Shown here: positions 34,451-43,655 of the stretch, piece after piece | Layout: every line of letters starts with the position of its first letter | How positions within the stretch are numbered: the stretch's first letter is position 1 | NCBI GenBank assembly: GCA_022826385.1 | Contig: JAJDUZ010000057.1 | Coordinates: forward strand, 1-60,454 | DNA from: Silicimonas sp. | Lineage (GTDB): Bacteria; Pseudomonadota; Alphaproteobacteria; Rhodobacterales; Rhodobacteraceae | Length of the DNA: 60,454 bases | Reading direction: 5' to 3' | Translations under genes and position numbers: made by a program | The notes under the pieces: model-generated | The model's database searches: none | Told to the model about the DNA's origin: nothing | Seen by the model: the letters and a program-made list of their open reading frames with translations, nothing else

Positions 34451-34924
34451 CTACCCTTCGGGCATGGCCCAGTTCGCCTCGACCACTGCTTCCATCGCCA
34501 CATAGCTGCTGGTCGAATGCACATGTGGCAGGGTCGAAATCTGCTCGGCCATGACGGTGCGAAAATGCGGCATGTCGCGGGTTCTGATCTTCAGCTGATA
34601 GTCGAAACCACCCGCGATCATATAGCACTCTTCGACCTCGGGGATGCCGCGCACACCGGCATTGAACGCCTCAAGGGCCGCTTGCCGCGTGTCACTGAGA
34701 TTGACGGTGACATAGGTCACATGGGTCAGCCCCAGCTTCAGGGCCGAGACCATGGCGCGATAGCCGGTAATCAAACCGGCCTCCTCCATCGCCTTGACGC
34801 GCAGCGCCACCGGGGTTTTCGACAGGCCCACCTGCCGCGCCAGTTCGGTGACCGAAAGCCGGGCATTGTCGACCAGCGCATCCAGGATGCGGCGGTTGAT
34901 CGGATCAAGAAGATCATCTGTCAT
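34451..34924 (-). CDS. putR: Lrp/AsnC-family regulator, probable proline-responsive PutR
   Basis: A 157-residue Lrp/AsnC protein: N-terminal HTH (LDPINRRILDALVDNARLSVTELARQVGLSKTPVALRV, about 6-43) and the C-terminal RAM ligand domain (EECYMIAGGFDYQLKIR, about 97-113). It is divergent from putA, and PutA here lacks its own DNA-binding domain, so this is the likely proline-dependent activator. I prefer ATG 34924; an upstream ATG at 34957 lacks a ribosome-binding site. The palindrome TTGGAC-N5-GTCCAA lies between the two genes. Confidence 0.88.
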   Translation of the reverse strand: MTDDLLDPINRRILDALVDNARLSVTELARQVGLSKTPVALRVKAMEEAGLITGYRAMVSALKLGLTHVTYVTVNLSDTRQAALEAFNAGVRGIPEVEECYMIAGGFDYQLKIRTRDMPHFRTVMAEQISTLPHVHSTSSYVAMEAVVEANWAMPEG

Positions 34925-34970
34925 GTCTGAGCTCACATATTTGGTCTTATCGACCATGATTTACCGATTA

Positions 34971-34987
34971 TTGGACACACCGTCCAA
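34971..34987. promoter_or_regulatory. Candidate PutR operator
   Basis: A perfect 6-bp inverted repeat TTGGAC-ACACC-GTCCAA lies in the putR-putA intergenic region. Spacing and position fit an Lrp-type site controlling both promoters. Confidence 0.6.
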
Positions 34988-35037
34988 TATTCAGACGGTA
35001 TCCTAGGCACATCTGGCAAGTTGGAGCCCTGACGCCC

Positions 35038-38000
35038 GTGTCGCATGTCCCCTTCCCCACCCTTGGCCTTGACGCCAAGTTCGCTGACGAGACCGCCGTT
35101 CTCGACCGCCTAATCTCGGAGGCCGCGCTTTCGGAAGACACCCGGCAGACCATCACACGGCGTGCCGCAACACTGGTCGAGCGCATCCGCACCGAAGCCG
35201 CCCCAACCCTGATGGAGCATTTTCTGGCTGAATACGGCCTCTCGACCAAGGAAGGCGTCGCGCTGATGTGTCTGGCCGAGGCCATGCTGCGGGTGCCAGA
35301 CACGTTCACCATCGATGCGCTGATCGAAGACAAGATCGTGCCCTCGGACTGGTCGCGGCATCTGGGCACCGCGTCTTCGACGCTGGTCAATGCCTCGACC
35401 TGGGCGCTGATGCTGACGGGCAAGGTGCTGGAAGACGCGCAACCCGGCATCGCGGGCACGCTGCGGGGCGCGTTGAAACGGTTGGGCGAGCCGGTGATCC
35501 GCGCCGCCGTCAAACGCGCGATGACCGAGATGGGACGCCAGTTCGTGCTGGGCGAAACCATCGAAGCCGCCCTTGCCACGGCACGCGAGGCCGAGGCCGA
35601 AGGGTATACATTTTCCTATGACATGCTGGGCGAAGCCGCGCGCACGGCGGATCAGGCCAAGCGCTATGCGGTGGACTATGCGCACGCCATCGAGGCCATC
35701 GGCAAGGCCGCCCCCGCCGGCCCGGTGGTCGAGGCACCCGGCATCTCGGTCAAGCTGTCGGCGCTGCACCCCCGCTATGAGGTCGCCCATGAAGCGCAGG
35801 TTCTGCGCGAGCTTGTGCCCGTCGTGCAGGGGCTCGCCCGCGCGGCCAGACGTCTGAACATCGGCTTTCACATCGATGCCGAGGAACAGGACAGGCTGGT
35901 TCTGTCCTTCAAAGTGATCGAAGCCGTGCTGGCGGACGCGGACCTTGCCGGATGGGACGGGTTCGGTATCGTCATTCAGGCCTACGGCAAACGCGCGGGC
36001 GCCGCGATCGACGCGGCCTATGCGCTGGCCGAGGCCCACGACCGCAAGATCAACATCCGGCTGGTCAAGGGCGCCTATTGGGACACCGAGATGAAACTGG
36101 CGCAGGTCGCCGGTCATCCGGGCTTTCCCCTGTTCACGACGAAACCCGCCACCGACGTGGCCTATATCTGCCTTGCGGGTAAGCTCTTTGCCCTTGGCGA
36201 CCGCTTGTTCCCGCAATTCGCCACGCACAACGCCCACACGGTGGCCGCCATTCTAGAACTGGCAGACGGGCGTCCGTTCGAGTTGCAGCGCCTTCACGGC
36301 ATGGGGGAACGGCTGCACGACATCGTGCTGAAGGACACGGGCGGGCATTGCCGCATCTATGCTCCGGTCGGCGCGCATCGCGACCTTCTGGCCTATCTCG
36401 TGCGGCGGTTGCTGGAAAACGGCGCGAACTCGTCCTTCGTCCACCAGATCGTCGATGAAACCGTGCCCGCCGCCGAGGTTGCCGCCGACCCGTTCGCGGC
36501 CCTGCCCACGGCGCGCCCGCCTGCCGCGCTGCTTGAGCCGGTCGCCCTCTTCCAGCCGCAACGGGCAAACTCCCGGGGCTGGGATCTGTCAGATGACGCG
36601 ACGCTCGCGCGGCTTCAGCCGGCGCGCAAAGCGCCCCCGAACGACGCGGCCCCGCCCGACGCAACACCAGACGACATCGCAAGAGCCCTTGATCGGGCGC
36701 AGGTCTGGGCCGCTGACCCAACCGCCCGCGCCGAGGCGCTGCGCCGCGCTGCCGATCTTTACGAAGCCCATCATGACGAGCTTTTCGCGCTCCTCACGCA
36801 AGAGGCTGGCAAAACCCTGATCGACTGCGTGGGCGAGCTGCGCGAAGCGGTCGACTTCCTCCGCTACTACGCCGCCGAGGGCGCGTCCTTCGACGCCCGC
36901 CCGCGCGGGGTCATCACCGCGATCAGCCCCTGGAATTTCCCGCTGGCGATCTTCACCGGCCAGATCGCGGCAGCCCTGATGGCCGGGAACGCGGTCCTTG
37001 CGAAACCCGCAGACCAGACGCCCCGCATCGCGGCGCGCGCCACGGCCCTTTTGCACGAAGCGGGCGTGCCCGAAACCGCGCTGCAACTGCTGCCGGGTCC
37101 CGGCGCCACCGTGGGGGCAGCACTCACCTCTGATCCGCGCGTGAAGGGCATCGTCTTTACCGGCTCAACCGCGACCGCCCGCATCATTGCCAAAAGCGCA
37201 GCCCGCCACCTTGCCCCCGGTATGCCGCTGATTGCCGAAACCGGCGGGATCAACGCCATGGTCGTCGACAGCACCGCCCTGCCCGAGCAAGCGGTGCGTG
37301 ACATCATCGCCTCGGCCTTCCAGTCTGCCGGACAACGCTGTTCGGCGCTGCGCTGTCTCTATGTGCAGGAGGACAGCGCCGATGACGTGATCGCCATGGT
37401 CAAAGGCGCGATGGATGCGCTGGTCACCGGGGACCCGGCAGAGCTTGCCACGGATGTCGGGCCCGTGATCGACGACGCAGCCGCAGCCCAGATCACCGGT
37501 TACCTCGACGACCACAGGTCCCACATCCTGCACCAGGCCAAGGCACCGGATGGCCCGCGCTTCGTGCCCCCGACCCTGATCGGCGTCGACGGCATAAGCG
37601 ACATCCCCCGCGAAGTCTTCGGCCCCGTCCTGCATGTCGCCACGTTCGAAGGCGACGCGCTGAAGCAGGTCATCGACGAGATCAACGCCACCGGTTACGG
37701 CCTGACCTTTGCGCTTCACACCCGGATCGACACGCGGGTGCAGAACGTGACCGAAGCGCTTTCGGTCGGCAATGTCTATGTCAATCGCAACCAGATCGGC
37801 GCCGTGGTCGGCTCGCAACCCTTTGGCGGAGAGGGCCTTTCAGGGACCGGTCCGAAGGCCGGGGGGCCGCTCTACCTGCCGCGCTTCTATTCCGAACCGC
37901 CGAAGACAAGACCGGACGCGTCCCAACTTCTGCCCGGCCCCACGGGCGAGATGAACCGCCTCAGCCTGTCGCCGCGCGCTCCGGTCCTCTGCCTTGGACC

Positions 38001-38292
38001 GGGCGTCGAGCAGCAACGCCAACAGGCCCAACACGTCACCGCCCTTGGCGGTCAGGCGAACATCAGAGCTCTCGCGCCGGACGCGCTCGAAACTATCCCG
38101 GACCTTTCAGCCGTGCTTTGGTGGGGCGATGACCCAACAGGGCGTCGCATCGCCAAAGCCCTCGCCCGCCGCGACGGCCCCTTGATCCCCCTCATCACCG
38201 GTCAACCGGATGGGGGCCATGTGCTGCATGAACGCCACCTCTCGGTCGATACGACGGCCTCGGGCGGCAATGCGGCCCTGCTGGCAGGATGA
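35038..38292 (+). CDS. putA: Bifunctional proline dehydrogenase / L-glutamate gamma-semialdehyde dehydrogenase
   Basis: A 1084-residue enzyme that oxidises proline to glutamate. The flavin-dependent proline dehydrogenase barrel spans about 80-460 (GISVKLSALHPRYEVA; FHIDAEEQDRL; LVKGAYWDTEMK; ATHNAHTVAAI; QRLHGMGE). The aldehyde dehydrogenase domain spans about 530-960: SPWNFPLAIFTGQIAAAL, Glu734 in AETGG and catalytic Cys768 in SAGQRCSALRC. A short C-terminal domain (about 970-1084) follows. No N-terminal ribbon-helix-helix is present, so it is not its own repressor. Start is GTG 35038. It is divergent from putR. Confidence 0.96.
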   Translation: MSHVPFPTLGLDAKFADETAVLDRLISEAALSEDTRQTITRRAATLVERIRTEAAPTLMEHFLAEYGLSTKEGVALMCLAEAMLRVPDTFTIDALIEDKIVPSDWSRHLGTASSTLVNASTWALMLTGKVLEDAQPGIAGTLRGALKRLGEPVIRAAVKRAMTEMGRQFVLGETIEAALATAREAEAEGYTFSYDMLGEAARTADQAKRYAVDYAHAIEAIGKAAPAGPVVEAPGISVKLSALHPRYEVAHEAQVLRELVPVVQGLARAARRLNIGFHIDAEEQDRLVLSFKVIEAVLADADLAGWDGFGIVIQAYGKRAGAAIDAAYALAEAHDRKINIRLVKGAYWDTEMKLAQVAGHPGFPLFTTKPATDVAYICLAGKLFALGDRLFPQFATHNAHTVAAILELADGRPFELQRLHGMGERLHDIVLKDTGGHCRIYAPVGAHRDLLAYLVRRLLENGANSSFVHQIVDETVPAAEVAADPFAALPTARPPAALLEPVALFQPQRANSRGWDLSDDATLARLQPARKAPPNDAAPPDATPDDIARALDRAQVWAADPTARAEALRRAADLYEAHHDELFALLTQEAGKTLIDCVGELREAVDFLRYYAAEGASFDARPRGVITAISPWNFPLAIFTGQIAAALMAGNAVLAKPADQTPRIAARATALLHEAGVPETALQLLPGPGATVGAALTSDPRVKGIVFTGSTATARIIAKSAARHLAPGMPLIAETGGINAMVVDSTALPEQAVRDIIASAFQSAGQRCSALRCLYVQEDSADDVIAMVKGAMDALVTGDPAELATDVGPVIDDAAAAQITGYLDDHRSHILHQAKAPDGPRFVPPTLIGVDGISDIPREVFGPVLHVATFEGDALKQVIDEINATGYGLTFALHTRIDTRVQNVTEALSVGNVYVNRNQIGAVVGSQPFGGEGLSGTGPKAGGPLYLPRFYSEPPKTRPDASQLLPGPTGEMNRLSLSPRAPVLCLGPGVEQQRQQAQHVTALGGQANIRALAPDALETIPDLSAVLWWGDDPTGRRIAKALARRDGPLIPLITGQPDGGHVLHERHLSVDTTASGGNAALLAG

Positions 38293-38293
38293 C

Positions 38294-38350
38294 CTTCATC
38301 TCTTTCCAAATACGCAAAACAATCAAAAGCGTGCGCCGCAGGCGCGCAAT
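38294..38350 (-). repeat. Short dispersed repeat, copy 2, with GC hairpin
   Basis: CTTCATCTCTTTCCAAATAC followed by GC, an A-rich spacer and TGCGCCGCAGGCGCGCAAT (38332-38350). The hairpin part recurs at 44815-44832, so repeat and hairpin travel together. Confidence 0.75.
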
Positions 38351-38360
38351 CTGACAAACG

Positions 38361-38389
38361 AAAAGGCCCCCGCGAAACGGGGGCCTTTT
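38361..38389. terminator. Bidirectional terminator between putA and rpsI
   Basis: AAAAGGCCCCC and GGGGGCCTTTT form an 11-bp stem with an 7-nt loop and T/A runs on both sides. It serves the convergent putA and rpsI units. Confidence 0.9.
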
Positions 38390-38408
38390 GCATGAACTGG
38401 AAAAGCGA

Positions 38409-38921
38409 TCAGCGCTTCGAGAACTGGAAGCTCTTACGGGCTTTCGCCTTACCGTATTTCTTCCGCTCGACCACGCGGCTGTCGCGGGTCAGGAAGCCGG
38501 CGGCCTTCAAGGCACCGCGCAGCGACGGATCATACAGCTGCAACGCCTTCGAGATGCCGTGCTTGACCGCACCGGCCTGCCCCGAGAGACCGCCACCCTT
38601 GACGGTGGCCATCACGTCGAACTGGCCGTCGACACCGGCGACGGTGAACGGCTGGCGCAGGATCATCTGCAGCACGGGACGGGCGAAATACACCTCCAGC
38701 TCCTTGCCGTTGACGGTGACCTTGCCAGAACCCGGCTTGATCCAGACGCGGGCGACCGCGTCCTTCCGCTTGCCGGTGGCATAGGAGCGGCCCAGCTCGT
38801 CACGGACCGGCTCGCGGTTCACAACGGTTTCAGCAACCGGCGCGTCTGCTTCTGCCGGCGCTGCTGCGGTTTCGCCCACGACCTCTTTCAGGTCGTCGAG
38901 GGTTTTCACGTCTTCTGCCAT
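38409..38921 (-). CDS. rpsI: 30S ribosomal protein S9
   Basis: A 170-residue S9. The core (about 44-170) contains [31 protein letters not shown] and the C-terminal tail [13 protein letters not shown] that reaches the P site. An acidic Ala/Glu/Asp-rich N-terminal extension of some 40 residues is typical of alphaproteobacteria. It follows rplM by 5 nt. Confidence 0.98.
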   Translation of the reverse strand: MAEDVKTLDDLKEVVGETAAAPAEADAPVAETVVNREPVRDELGRSYATGKRKDAVARVWIKPGSGKVTVNGKELEVYFARPVLQMILRQPFTVAGVDGQFDVMATVKGGGLSGQAGAVKHGISKALQLYDPSLRGALKAAGFLTRDSRVVERKKYGKAKARKSFQFSKR

Positions 38922-38926
38922 ATCGC

Positions 38927-39385
38927 TCAGCTCCGGGTGTTCTTCTTGTTCATCGACTTGACGTCGAGAACGGTCGGGTCCTGCGCTTCATGCGGGTGCT
39001 CGGCACCGGCATAGACGCGAAGGTTGGTCATCTGCTTGCGGCTCAGGCGGTTGCCCGGCAGCATGCGCTTCACGGCCTGCATGACCACGCGCTCGGGGTA
39101 CTTGCCTTCCAGGATCTGGCCGGTCGTGCGCGACTTGATGCCGCCCGGATAGCCCGTGTGCCAGTAGTTCGGCTTGTTGCGCTTGTCGCCTGTCAGTTGC
39201 ACCTTGTCGGCGTTGATGACGATGACATTGTCGCCCATATCCATGTGCGGCGTGTACGAGGCCTTGTGCTTGCCGCGCAGACGCATGGCGACGATCGAAG
39301 CGAGGCGGCCCAGCACGACACCCTCGGCGTCGATGAGAATCCACTGCTTTTCGATGTCCGCCGGTGTTGCGGTGAACGTCTTCAT
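38927..39385 (-). CDS. rplM: 50S ribosomal protein L13
   Basis: A 152-residue L13: [43 protein letters not shown] and [19 protein letters not shown] are diagnostic. ATG 39385 has AAGGGCACGAG upstream. It is the first gene of rplM-rpsI; the promoter should lie in the A/T-rich stretch 39440-39620. Confidence 0.98.
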   Translation of the reverse strand: MKTFTATPADIEKQWILIDAEGVVLGRLASIVAMRLRGKHKASYTPHMDMGDNVIVINADKVQLTGDKRNKPNYWHTGYPGGIKSRTTGQILEGKYPERVVMQAVKRMLPGNRLSRKQMTNLRVYAGAEHPHEAQDPTVLDVKSMNKKNTRS

Positions 39386-39653
39386 ATCTCGTGCCCTTTT
39401 GGGAATTCCGTCAAAGATGGCGCGTTCTCATGGATTCACGCCACACAGTCAAGGCGCAAAATATCCAAAATACACAGCAAAAACATATACTTATAATTTA
39501 GGTATTAAAATACCCCAAAAAACTTGCCTGATTTTCCGCAACAGGTTCAGAAAATAACAAGAAATTATCGAAAGATTTGACCCGTTTCACCGCAAATCGG
39601 GGTTAGCCTACGAGGGTTAGTTTTCGAGTGTCCCAAAGTGAAGGTAACTGTTC

Positions 39654-39821
39654 ATGATTACGAGTATTTTCATACTATTCGTTGCTGCAGGCATCACGAT
39701 CGCCTCTTTCGTCTATGGCTTCGGCGGCGTTTTCCCGCTGCTGGCCGCTTTGACCACGATTGCCCTGTTTTTCCAGTGCGCATCGCTGGTTGCACGGACG
39801 GAAGACGACGAAACCGCCTGA
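39654..39821 (+). CDS. Small membrane protein (55 aa)
   Basis: ATG 39654 to TGA 39821 encodes 55 residues with two hydrophobic segments (about 4-20, ITSIFILFVAAGITIA, and 27-46, PLLAALTTIALFFQC), joined by FVYGFGG, and an acidic tail TEDDETA. GAAGGTAA lies 7 nt upstream and a strong terminator follows, so it looks like a complete single-gene unit. I do not recognise the family. It lies just after an unusually A/T-rich intergenic stretch (39386-39653) that otherwise holds only promoter-like sequence. Confidence 0.65.
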   Translation: MITSIFILFVAAGITIASFVYGFGGVFPLLAALTTIALFFQCASLVARTEDDETA

Positions 39822-39842
39822 TCAGATAGCGACTGCCAATTG

Positions 39843-39872
39843 AAAAGGCGCCCGCATTTCGGGGCGCCTTTT
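39843..39872 (+). terminator. Rho-independent terminator after the 55-aa membrane protein
   Basis: AAAAGGCGCCC and GGGCGCCTTTT form an 11-bp stem with an 8-nt loop, followed by TCTCTTTTC. Confidence 0.9.
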
Positions 39873-39904
39873 CTCTTTTCCGGTGCCGGTGTTACGCTTG
39901 GGTC

Positions 39905-40498
39905 ATGCCACGACCCTTGCAAAACCGCGTCCTTGCCACGGCCGAGATTGTCGCTGATCCGGCACGGGGGCAGTTTATGGGCAATCGCGGCATTCTGCAT
40001 GATGACCAGCAACGCTTGGGGCGCGCGCGGTGGAAACACAAGGCCTGGGTGACCTGTGTTCTGGCGTGGAAAAACTGGCACCGAAACGTGATGACACCAG
40101 GCGCCTATACCGAGTTGTTCTTTCTGGACGAGGCCGTGGCATTGGCCGCCGGGCACCGGCCTTGCGCGCTTTGCCGGAGGCGGGACTACACCGCGTTTCG
40201 CGAGGCCGCCGGTGTAAGTGGGCCGGTGGGCGAAATGGACGATATCCTGCATGCCGAGCGCGCGGTTCCCCGGACATTTCAGCAGCGGCGGCACCGGGCG
40301 CAGGCGGAGGATTTGCCTGACGGCACCATCCTTCTGGATGGCAGCCCGAAACTGGTCCTGGGAGACGCGATGCTCCCGGTCGCTGCCGCAGGATATGGCG
40401 CGCCCGAAAAAAGGCTCAGCGGAGAAGTGACAGTGTTGACGCCGCCAATGTCGCGGCGCGCTTTCGCAAACGGCTACAAACCGCTGATTGCGCTCTAA
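39905..40498 (+). CDS. Conserved hypothetical protein with CxxC motif
   Basis: A 197-residue protein of unknown function. Its centre holds PGAYTELFFLDEAVALAAGHRPCALCRRRDYTAFRE (about 65-100), in which Cys87 and Cys90 form a CxxC next to a basic patch; there is no second CxxC, so any zinc site would need His residues or a dimer. The N-terminus (about 15-50) contains GQFMGNRGILHDD. No signal peptide or membrane segment is visible. I recall similar unannotated proteins in alphaproteobacteria. Its stop overlaps the convergent uup stop by 4 nt. Start ATG 39905. Confidence 0.75.
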   Translation: MPRPLQNRVLATAEIVADPARGQFMGNRGILHDDQQRLGRARWKHKAWVTCVLAWKNWHRNVMTPGAYTELFFLDEAVALAAGHRPCALCRRRDYTAFREAAGVSGPVGEMDDILHAERAVPRTFQQRRHRAQAEDLPDGTILLDGSPKLVLGDAMLPVAAAGYGAPEKRLSGEVTVLTPPMSRRAFANGYKPLIAL

Positions 40499-42303
40499 CT
40501 TTCTGCTTTCTCGGCCAGCAGAAGCCATTCCTCTTCGGCGCTGTCGAGCTTTGTCTGCCGCTCGGCCAGCGCCTCGGTCGCCTTGGCGAATTTGACCGGT
40601 TCGCGGGTGTAAAGCTCGGGATCGGCCAGCAACTCCTGCAGCTTGCCGATCTCGGCCGTCAACCGGTCGATCTCGGCCGGCAATGCGTCCAGCCGATGCT
40701 TCTCGGTAAAGGTAAGACCCGCAGGCTTTTCGGCAACGGGTGCGGTTTCGACCTTGGGCGCAGGCTTGGCTGCGGGACGGTCCGGGGTTTCGACCAGCGC
40801 CCGTTTCGGCGCGTAGTCCGACCAGCCGCCCGCATGGACCACGATCCGCCCTGCCCCTTCGAGCGCCACGGTCGTTGTCGCCACGCGGTCGATGAAGTCG
40901 CGATCGTGGCTGACCAGCAGCACGGTGCCGTCATAGTCCGACAGCACCTCTTGCAGCAGGTCGAGCGTTTCGATGTCGAGATCGTTTGTCGGTTCGTCCA
41001 GAACCAGCAGGTTCGACGGCTTCGCCATGATCCGCGCCAGCAGAAGCCGGGCCTTTTCACCCCCGGACAAGGCCCGAACCGGCGCGCGGGCCTGCGCCTC
41101 GTCAAAGAGGAAGTCCTTCAGATAGCCCACGACATGCCTGGGCGTGCCGCGCACCATGACCTGATCGCTGCGCCCGGCCACGCGCGAGGCCTTGTCCTGC
41201 GTCAGGCTCTCCCACAGCGTCGCATCGGGGTCGAGCGCGGCGCGGCGCTGGTCGAAGGTGGCCAGTTCGACGTTCGCGCCAAGCTGCAGCGTTCCGGCAT
41301 CTGCTTCGCGCTGACCGGTGAGCAATTCGATCAACGTTGTCTTGCCGACGCCGTTCGGGCCGACAAAGGCCACGCGGTCGCCGCGCATCACCCGCAGGTC
41401 GAAATCGCGACAGATCACCTTGCCATCATAAGCCTTTGATATCCCTTTGGCTTCAATCACACGCCGCCCCGACTTCGGCCCATCGCCAAAGGCCATCGCC
41501 GCGGCACCTTCGCGCTTGATCTGGCTGGCGCGTTCGGCCCGAAGCGACTGCAAGGCCCGCACACGGCCCTGGTTGCGCTTGCGCCGCGCACTGATCCCTT
41601 CGACCGCCCAACGCGCCTCGGCCTTGATCTTGCGGTCCAGCTTGTGCCGCGCGGTGTCTTCCTCTTCCCAAACCGTGTCGCGCCACGCTTCGAACCCGTC
41701 GAAGGTGCCGTCCCGGCGGCGCACCTCGCCCCGGTCGATCCAGAGCGTGGCGCGGGTCAGCGCCCGCAGGAACGCCCGGTCGTGGCTGATGGCGACGAAG
41801 GCCTGCCGGGTCTCGGTCAGCCGCGCTTCGAGCCATGCAATGGCTTCGATATCCAGATGGTTGGTCGGTTCATCCAGAAGCATCAGGTCGGGGGCTTCGG
41901 CCAGCAGCTTGGCCAGCGCCGCCCGCCGCCGCTCGCCGCCCGAGGCGCGGGCCGGGTCCATCGCCGGGTCCAGCTTCAGACCTTCCGCCGCCGCTTCGAC
42001 CCGCCAGAGATCCGCCGGACCAAGGTCGCGCGTGGCGAAATCGCCCAGCGTGGCGCAGCCCGCCATGTCGGGTTCCTGCTCCATATATCCGACCGAGGTG
42101 CCGCTGGGCACGGTCCGCGCCCCGCGATCGGCCTCAACAAGTCCTGCCATCACCTTGAGAAGTGTAGATTTTCCCGAGCCATTGCGCCCAACCAAGGCCA
42201 ACCGGTCGCCCTGCTGGATCACCAGCGACAAGGCGTCGAAAACCGGGTCTCCGCCGAAGCCGAGACCGATATCCGTCAGTTGCAGAATGGGCGGTTGTGC
42301 CAT
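40495..42303 (-). CDS. uup: ABC-F family ATPase Uup
   Basis: A 602-residue soluble double-ABC protein. Walker A: GRNGSGKST and GPNGVGKTT; signatures ASGGERRR and LSGGEKAR; Walker B: LMLLDEPTNHLD and LLVLDEPTNDLD. After the second domain a Pro/Ala/Lys linker leads to a C-terminal coiled coil (about 530-600, FTEKHRLDALPAEIDRLTAEIGKLQELL), which in Uup binds nucleic acid. Uup affects precise excision of transposons and ribosome function. ATG 42303; further upstream extension is not supported. Confidence 0.92.
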   Translation of the reverse strand: MAQPPILQLTDIGLGFGGDPVFDALSLVIQQGDRLALVGRNGSGKSTLLKVMAGLVEADRGARTVPSGTSVGYMEQEPDMAGCATLGDFATRDLGPADLWRVEAAAEGLKLDPAMDPARASGGERRRAALAKLLAEAPDLMLLDEPTNHLDIEAIAWLEARLTETRQAFVAISHDRAFLRALTRATLWIDRGEVRRRDGTFDGFEAWRDTVWEEEDTARHKLDRKIKAEARWAVEGISARRKRNQGRVRALQSLRAERASQIKREGAAAMAFGDGPKSGRRVIEAKGISKAYDGKVICRDFDLRVMRGDRVAFVGPNGVGKTTLIELLTGQREADAGTLQLGANVELATFDQRRAALDPDATLWESLTQDKASRVAGRSDQVMVRGTPRHVVGYLKDFLFDEAQARAPVRALSGGEKARLLLARIMAKPSNLLVLDEPTNDLDIETLDLLQEVLSDYDGTVLLVSHDRDFIDRVATTTVALEGAGRIVVHAGGWSDYAPKRALVETPDRPAAKPAPKVETAPVAEKPAGLTFTEKHRLDALPAEIDRLTAEIGKLQELLADPELYTREPVKFAKATEALAERQTKLDSAEEEWLLLAEKAES

Positions 42304-42345
42304 GGGCGCGGAGCTACGAAGGTTGCGGCGGGCCGTCAAGGGGGT

Positions 42346-42390
42346 CGGAGACCGACACGGTCTCCGTCCGGTTTCCGTGTCGGAAACCGG
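42346..42390. repeat. Paired perfect hairpins (copy 2)
   Basis: An 8-bp stem (CGGAGACC/GGTCTCCG, 5-nt loop, 42346-42366) is followed after 1 nt by a 10-bp stem (CCGGTTTCCG/CGGAAACCGG, loop TGT, 42368-42390). Same layout as 33485-33532 and 57603-57649. It lies between olsB and uup on the minus strand. Confidence 0.85.
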
Positions 42391-42408
42391 CGCGCCCCGC
42401 ACCGCCTG

Positions 42409-43152
42409 TCAGCCGGCCACCGCCCGCAAGGCCCGCGCCCGCGCCGGTGGAATGGCGCGGATCTCCAGCCCAGTGAAGACATGCAGCGTGTTCAGGTCCG
42501 TATCGACAACAGCGTGGTCACTGACCCACCCGCCCATCGTCAGATAACTGCGCAGCAAGGGCGGCATCGTCTTCAGCGCCCGCTTCCGATCCGGTGTGCG
42601 ACGCAGCCTTTGCGCAAAGCGAAACACGTTCGGCGCCTTGATCCGCGGCAACCAGCGGCGCGGCGCCAGATGCCTTTCGCTGAGCATGGCAAACGCGTCC
42701 GCATAAGCCTGCGTATCGGTGCCGTGGAACGAGGAACAGCCAAAGAGCAGCTCCACCCCTTCCCGGTCGACGAACCGCGTCACCGCCCCCCAGGCCACGC
42801 GTAGCACGTCCGGGTCCATCACCCCCGGCGCCACGCAAAACCGGCCCATCTCGACCATCGGCTTGTCATAGGCCCTGAGCGCCTCGAGCCCGTAATACTG
42901 GGCGCTATAGCTCTTTGCGATATCCTCGCCCGAGGTCAGGCGCAGCAGCCGGAACGTGGCCACAAGGTCGCCGGAGGCCTCGTCCTCAACCAGAACATGT
43001 TCGCAAATCGCGTCGAACGCATCCGCATCGCGGCCGTCTTCGCGCGGGGCCGCCCCGGTTTCCGCGATAAACGCCTGATAGCGCAGCGCCTGCGCTGCGG
43101 CGACATCACACTCGGATGACGCAAATCTTACTCGGTACCCACGTTTCCTCAT
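42409..43152 (-). CDS. olsB: L-ornithine N-alpha-acyltransferase (OlsB-type)
   Basis: A 247-residue GNAT-related acyltransferase of the OlsB/hemolysin-like group, which transfers a 3-hydroxyacyl chain from ACP to ornithine, first step of ornithine lipid synthesis. Signatures are AAAQALRYQAFIAETG (about 17-32), DLVATFRLL, EMGRFCVAPGVMDPDVLRVAW (about 101-121) and LLFGCSSFHGTD. ATG 43152. The partner olsA (O-acyltransferase) is not in this window. It is convergent with nothing and lies upstream of uup in the same direction. Confidence 0.88.
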   Translation of the reverse strand: MRKRGYRVRFASSECDVAAAQALRYQAFIAETGAAPREDGRDADAFDAICEHVLVEDEASGDLVATFRLLRLTSGEDIAKSYSAQYYGLEALRAYDKPMVEMGRFCVAPGVMDPDVLRVAWGAVTRFVDREGVELLFGCSSFHGTDTQAYADAFAMLSERHLAPRRWLPRIKAPNVFRFAQRLRRTPDRKRALKTMPPLLRSYLTMGGWVSDHAVVDTDLNTLHVFTGLEIRAIPPARARALRAVAG

Positions 43153-43239
43153 ACCGCACTCCTTGGTCAGAGGCTCGGTTCCCCTATATGTTGCTCCGAA
43201 GCATGACACACAACACGTGACATGCGTAAGACAGAAAGG

Positions 43240-43650
43240 ATGGGTCTGGTGGACAAGGTGGTAAAATCCGATGCGGAATGGCGGGCCGAGCTGGATGATC
43301 TGGCCTATAAGGTGCTGCGCAAGCACGGCACGGAACGCGCCTTTACCAACGACAATTTCCCGAAAGAGGCCGGAACGTACAGCTGCAAGGGCTGTGGCGC
43401 CCCGCTCTTCGATCAGGCCCACAAGTTCGACAGCGGCACCGGCTGGCCGTCCTTCTATCAGCCGATGGAAGACGAAATGGTCGGCGAAAGCGAAGACAGA
43501 AGCTTCTTCATGCGCCGGACCGAAGTGCATTGCGCGCGCTGCGATGGCCACCTGGGCCACGTGTTCCCCGATGGCCCGCAGCCGACGGGGCTGCGCTATT
43601 GCATCAACGGTGTGGCGCTGAACTTCCAGCCCGAAGGTGGCGAGGACTGA
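43240..43650 (+). CDS. msrB: Peptide-methionine (R)-S-oxide reductase
   Basis: A 136-residue MsrB. Zinc ligands are the CxxC pairs Cys49/Cys52 and Cys98/Cys101, and Cys121 in LRYCINGVALNF is the catalytic residue. TGWPSFYQP, TEVHCARCDGHLGHVFPDGP are diagnostic. It repairs methionine R-sulfoxide in the cytosol. The start is uncertain: ATG 43240 has the ribosome-binding site directly against it, GTG 43249 has better spacing, and ATG 43222 has none. Confidence 0.95.
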   Translation: MGLVDKVVKSDAEWRAELDDLAYKVLRKHGTERAFTNDNFPKEAGTYSCKGCGAPLFDQAHKFDSGTGWPSFYQPMEDEMVGESEDRSFFMRRTEVHCARCDGHLGHVFPDGPQPTGLRYCINGVALNFQPEGGED

Positions 43651-43655
43651 TCCGG

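Noticed and set aside
39501..39514. GGTATT-AA-AATACC palindrome in the A/T-rich region upstream of rplM
   Set aside because: Short palindromes are expected in A/T-rich DNA and no second copy or regulator suggests an operator.
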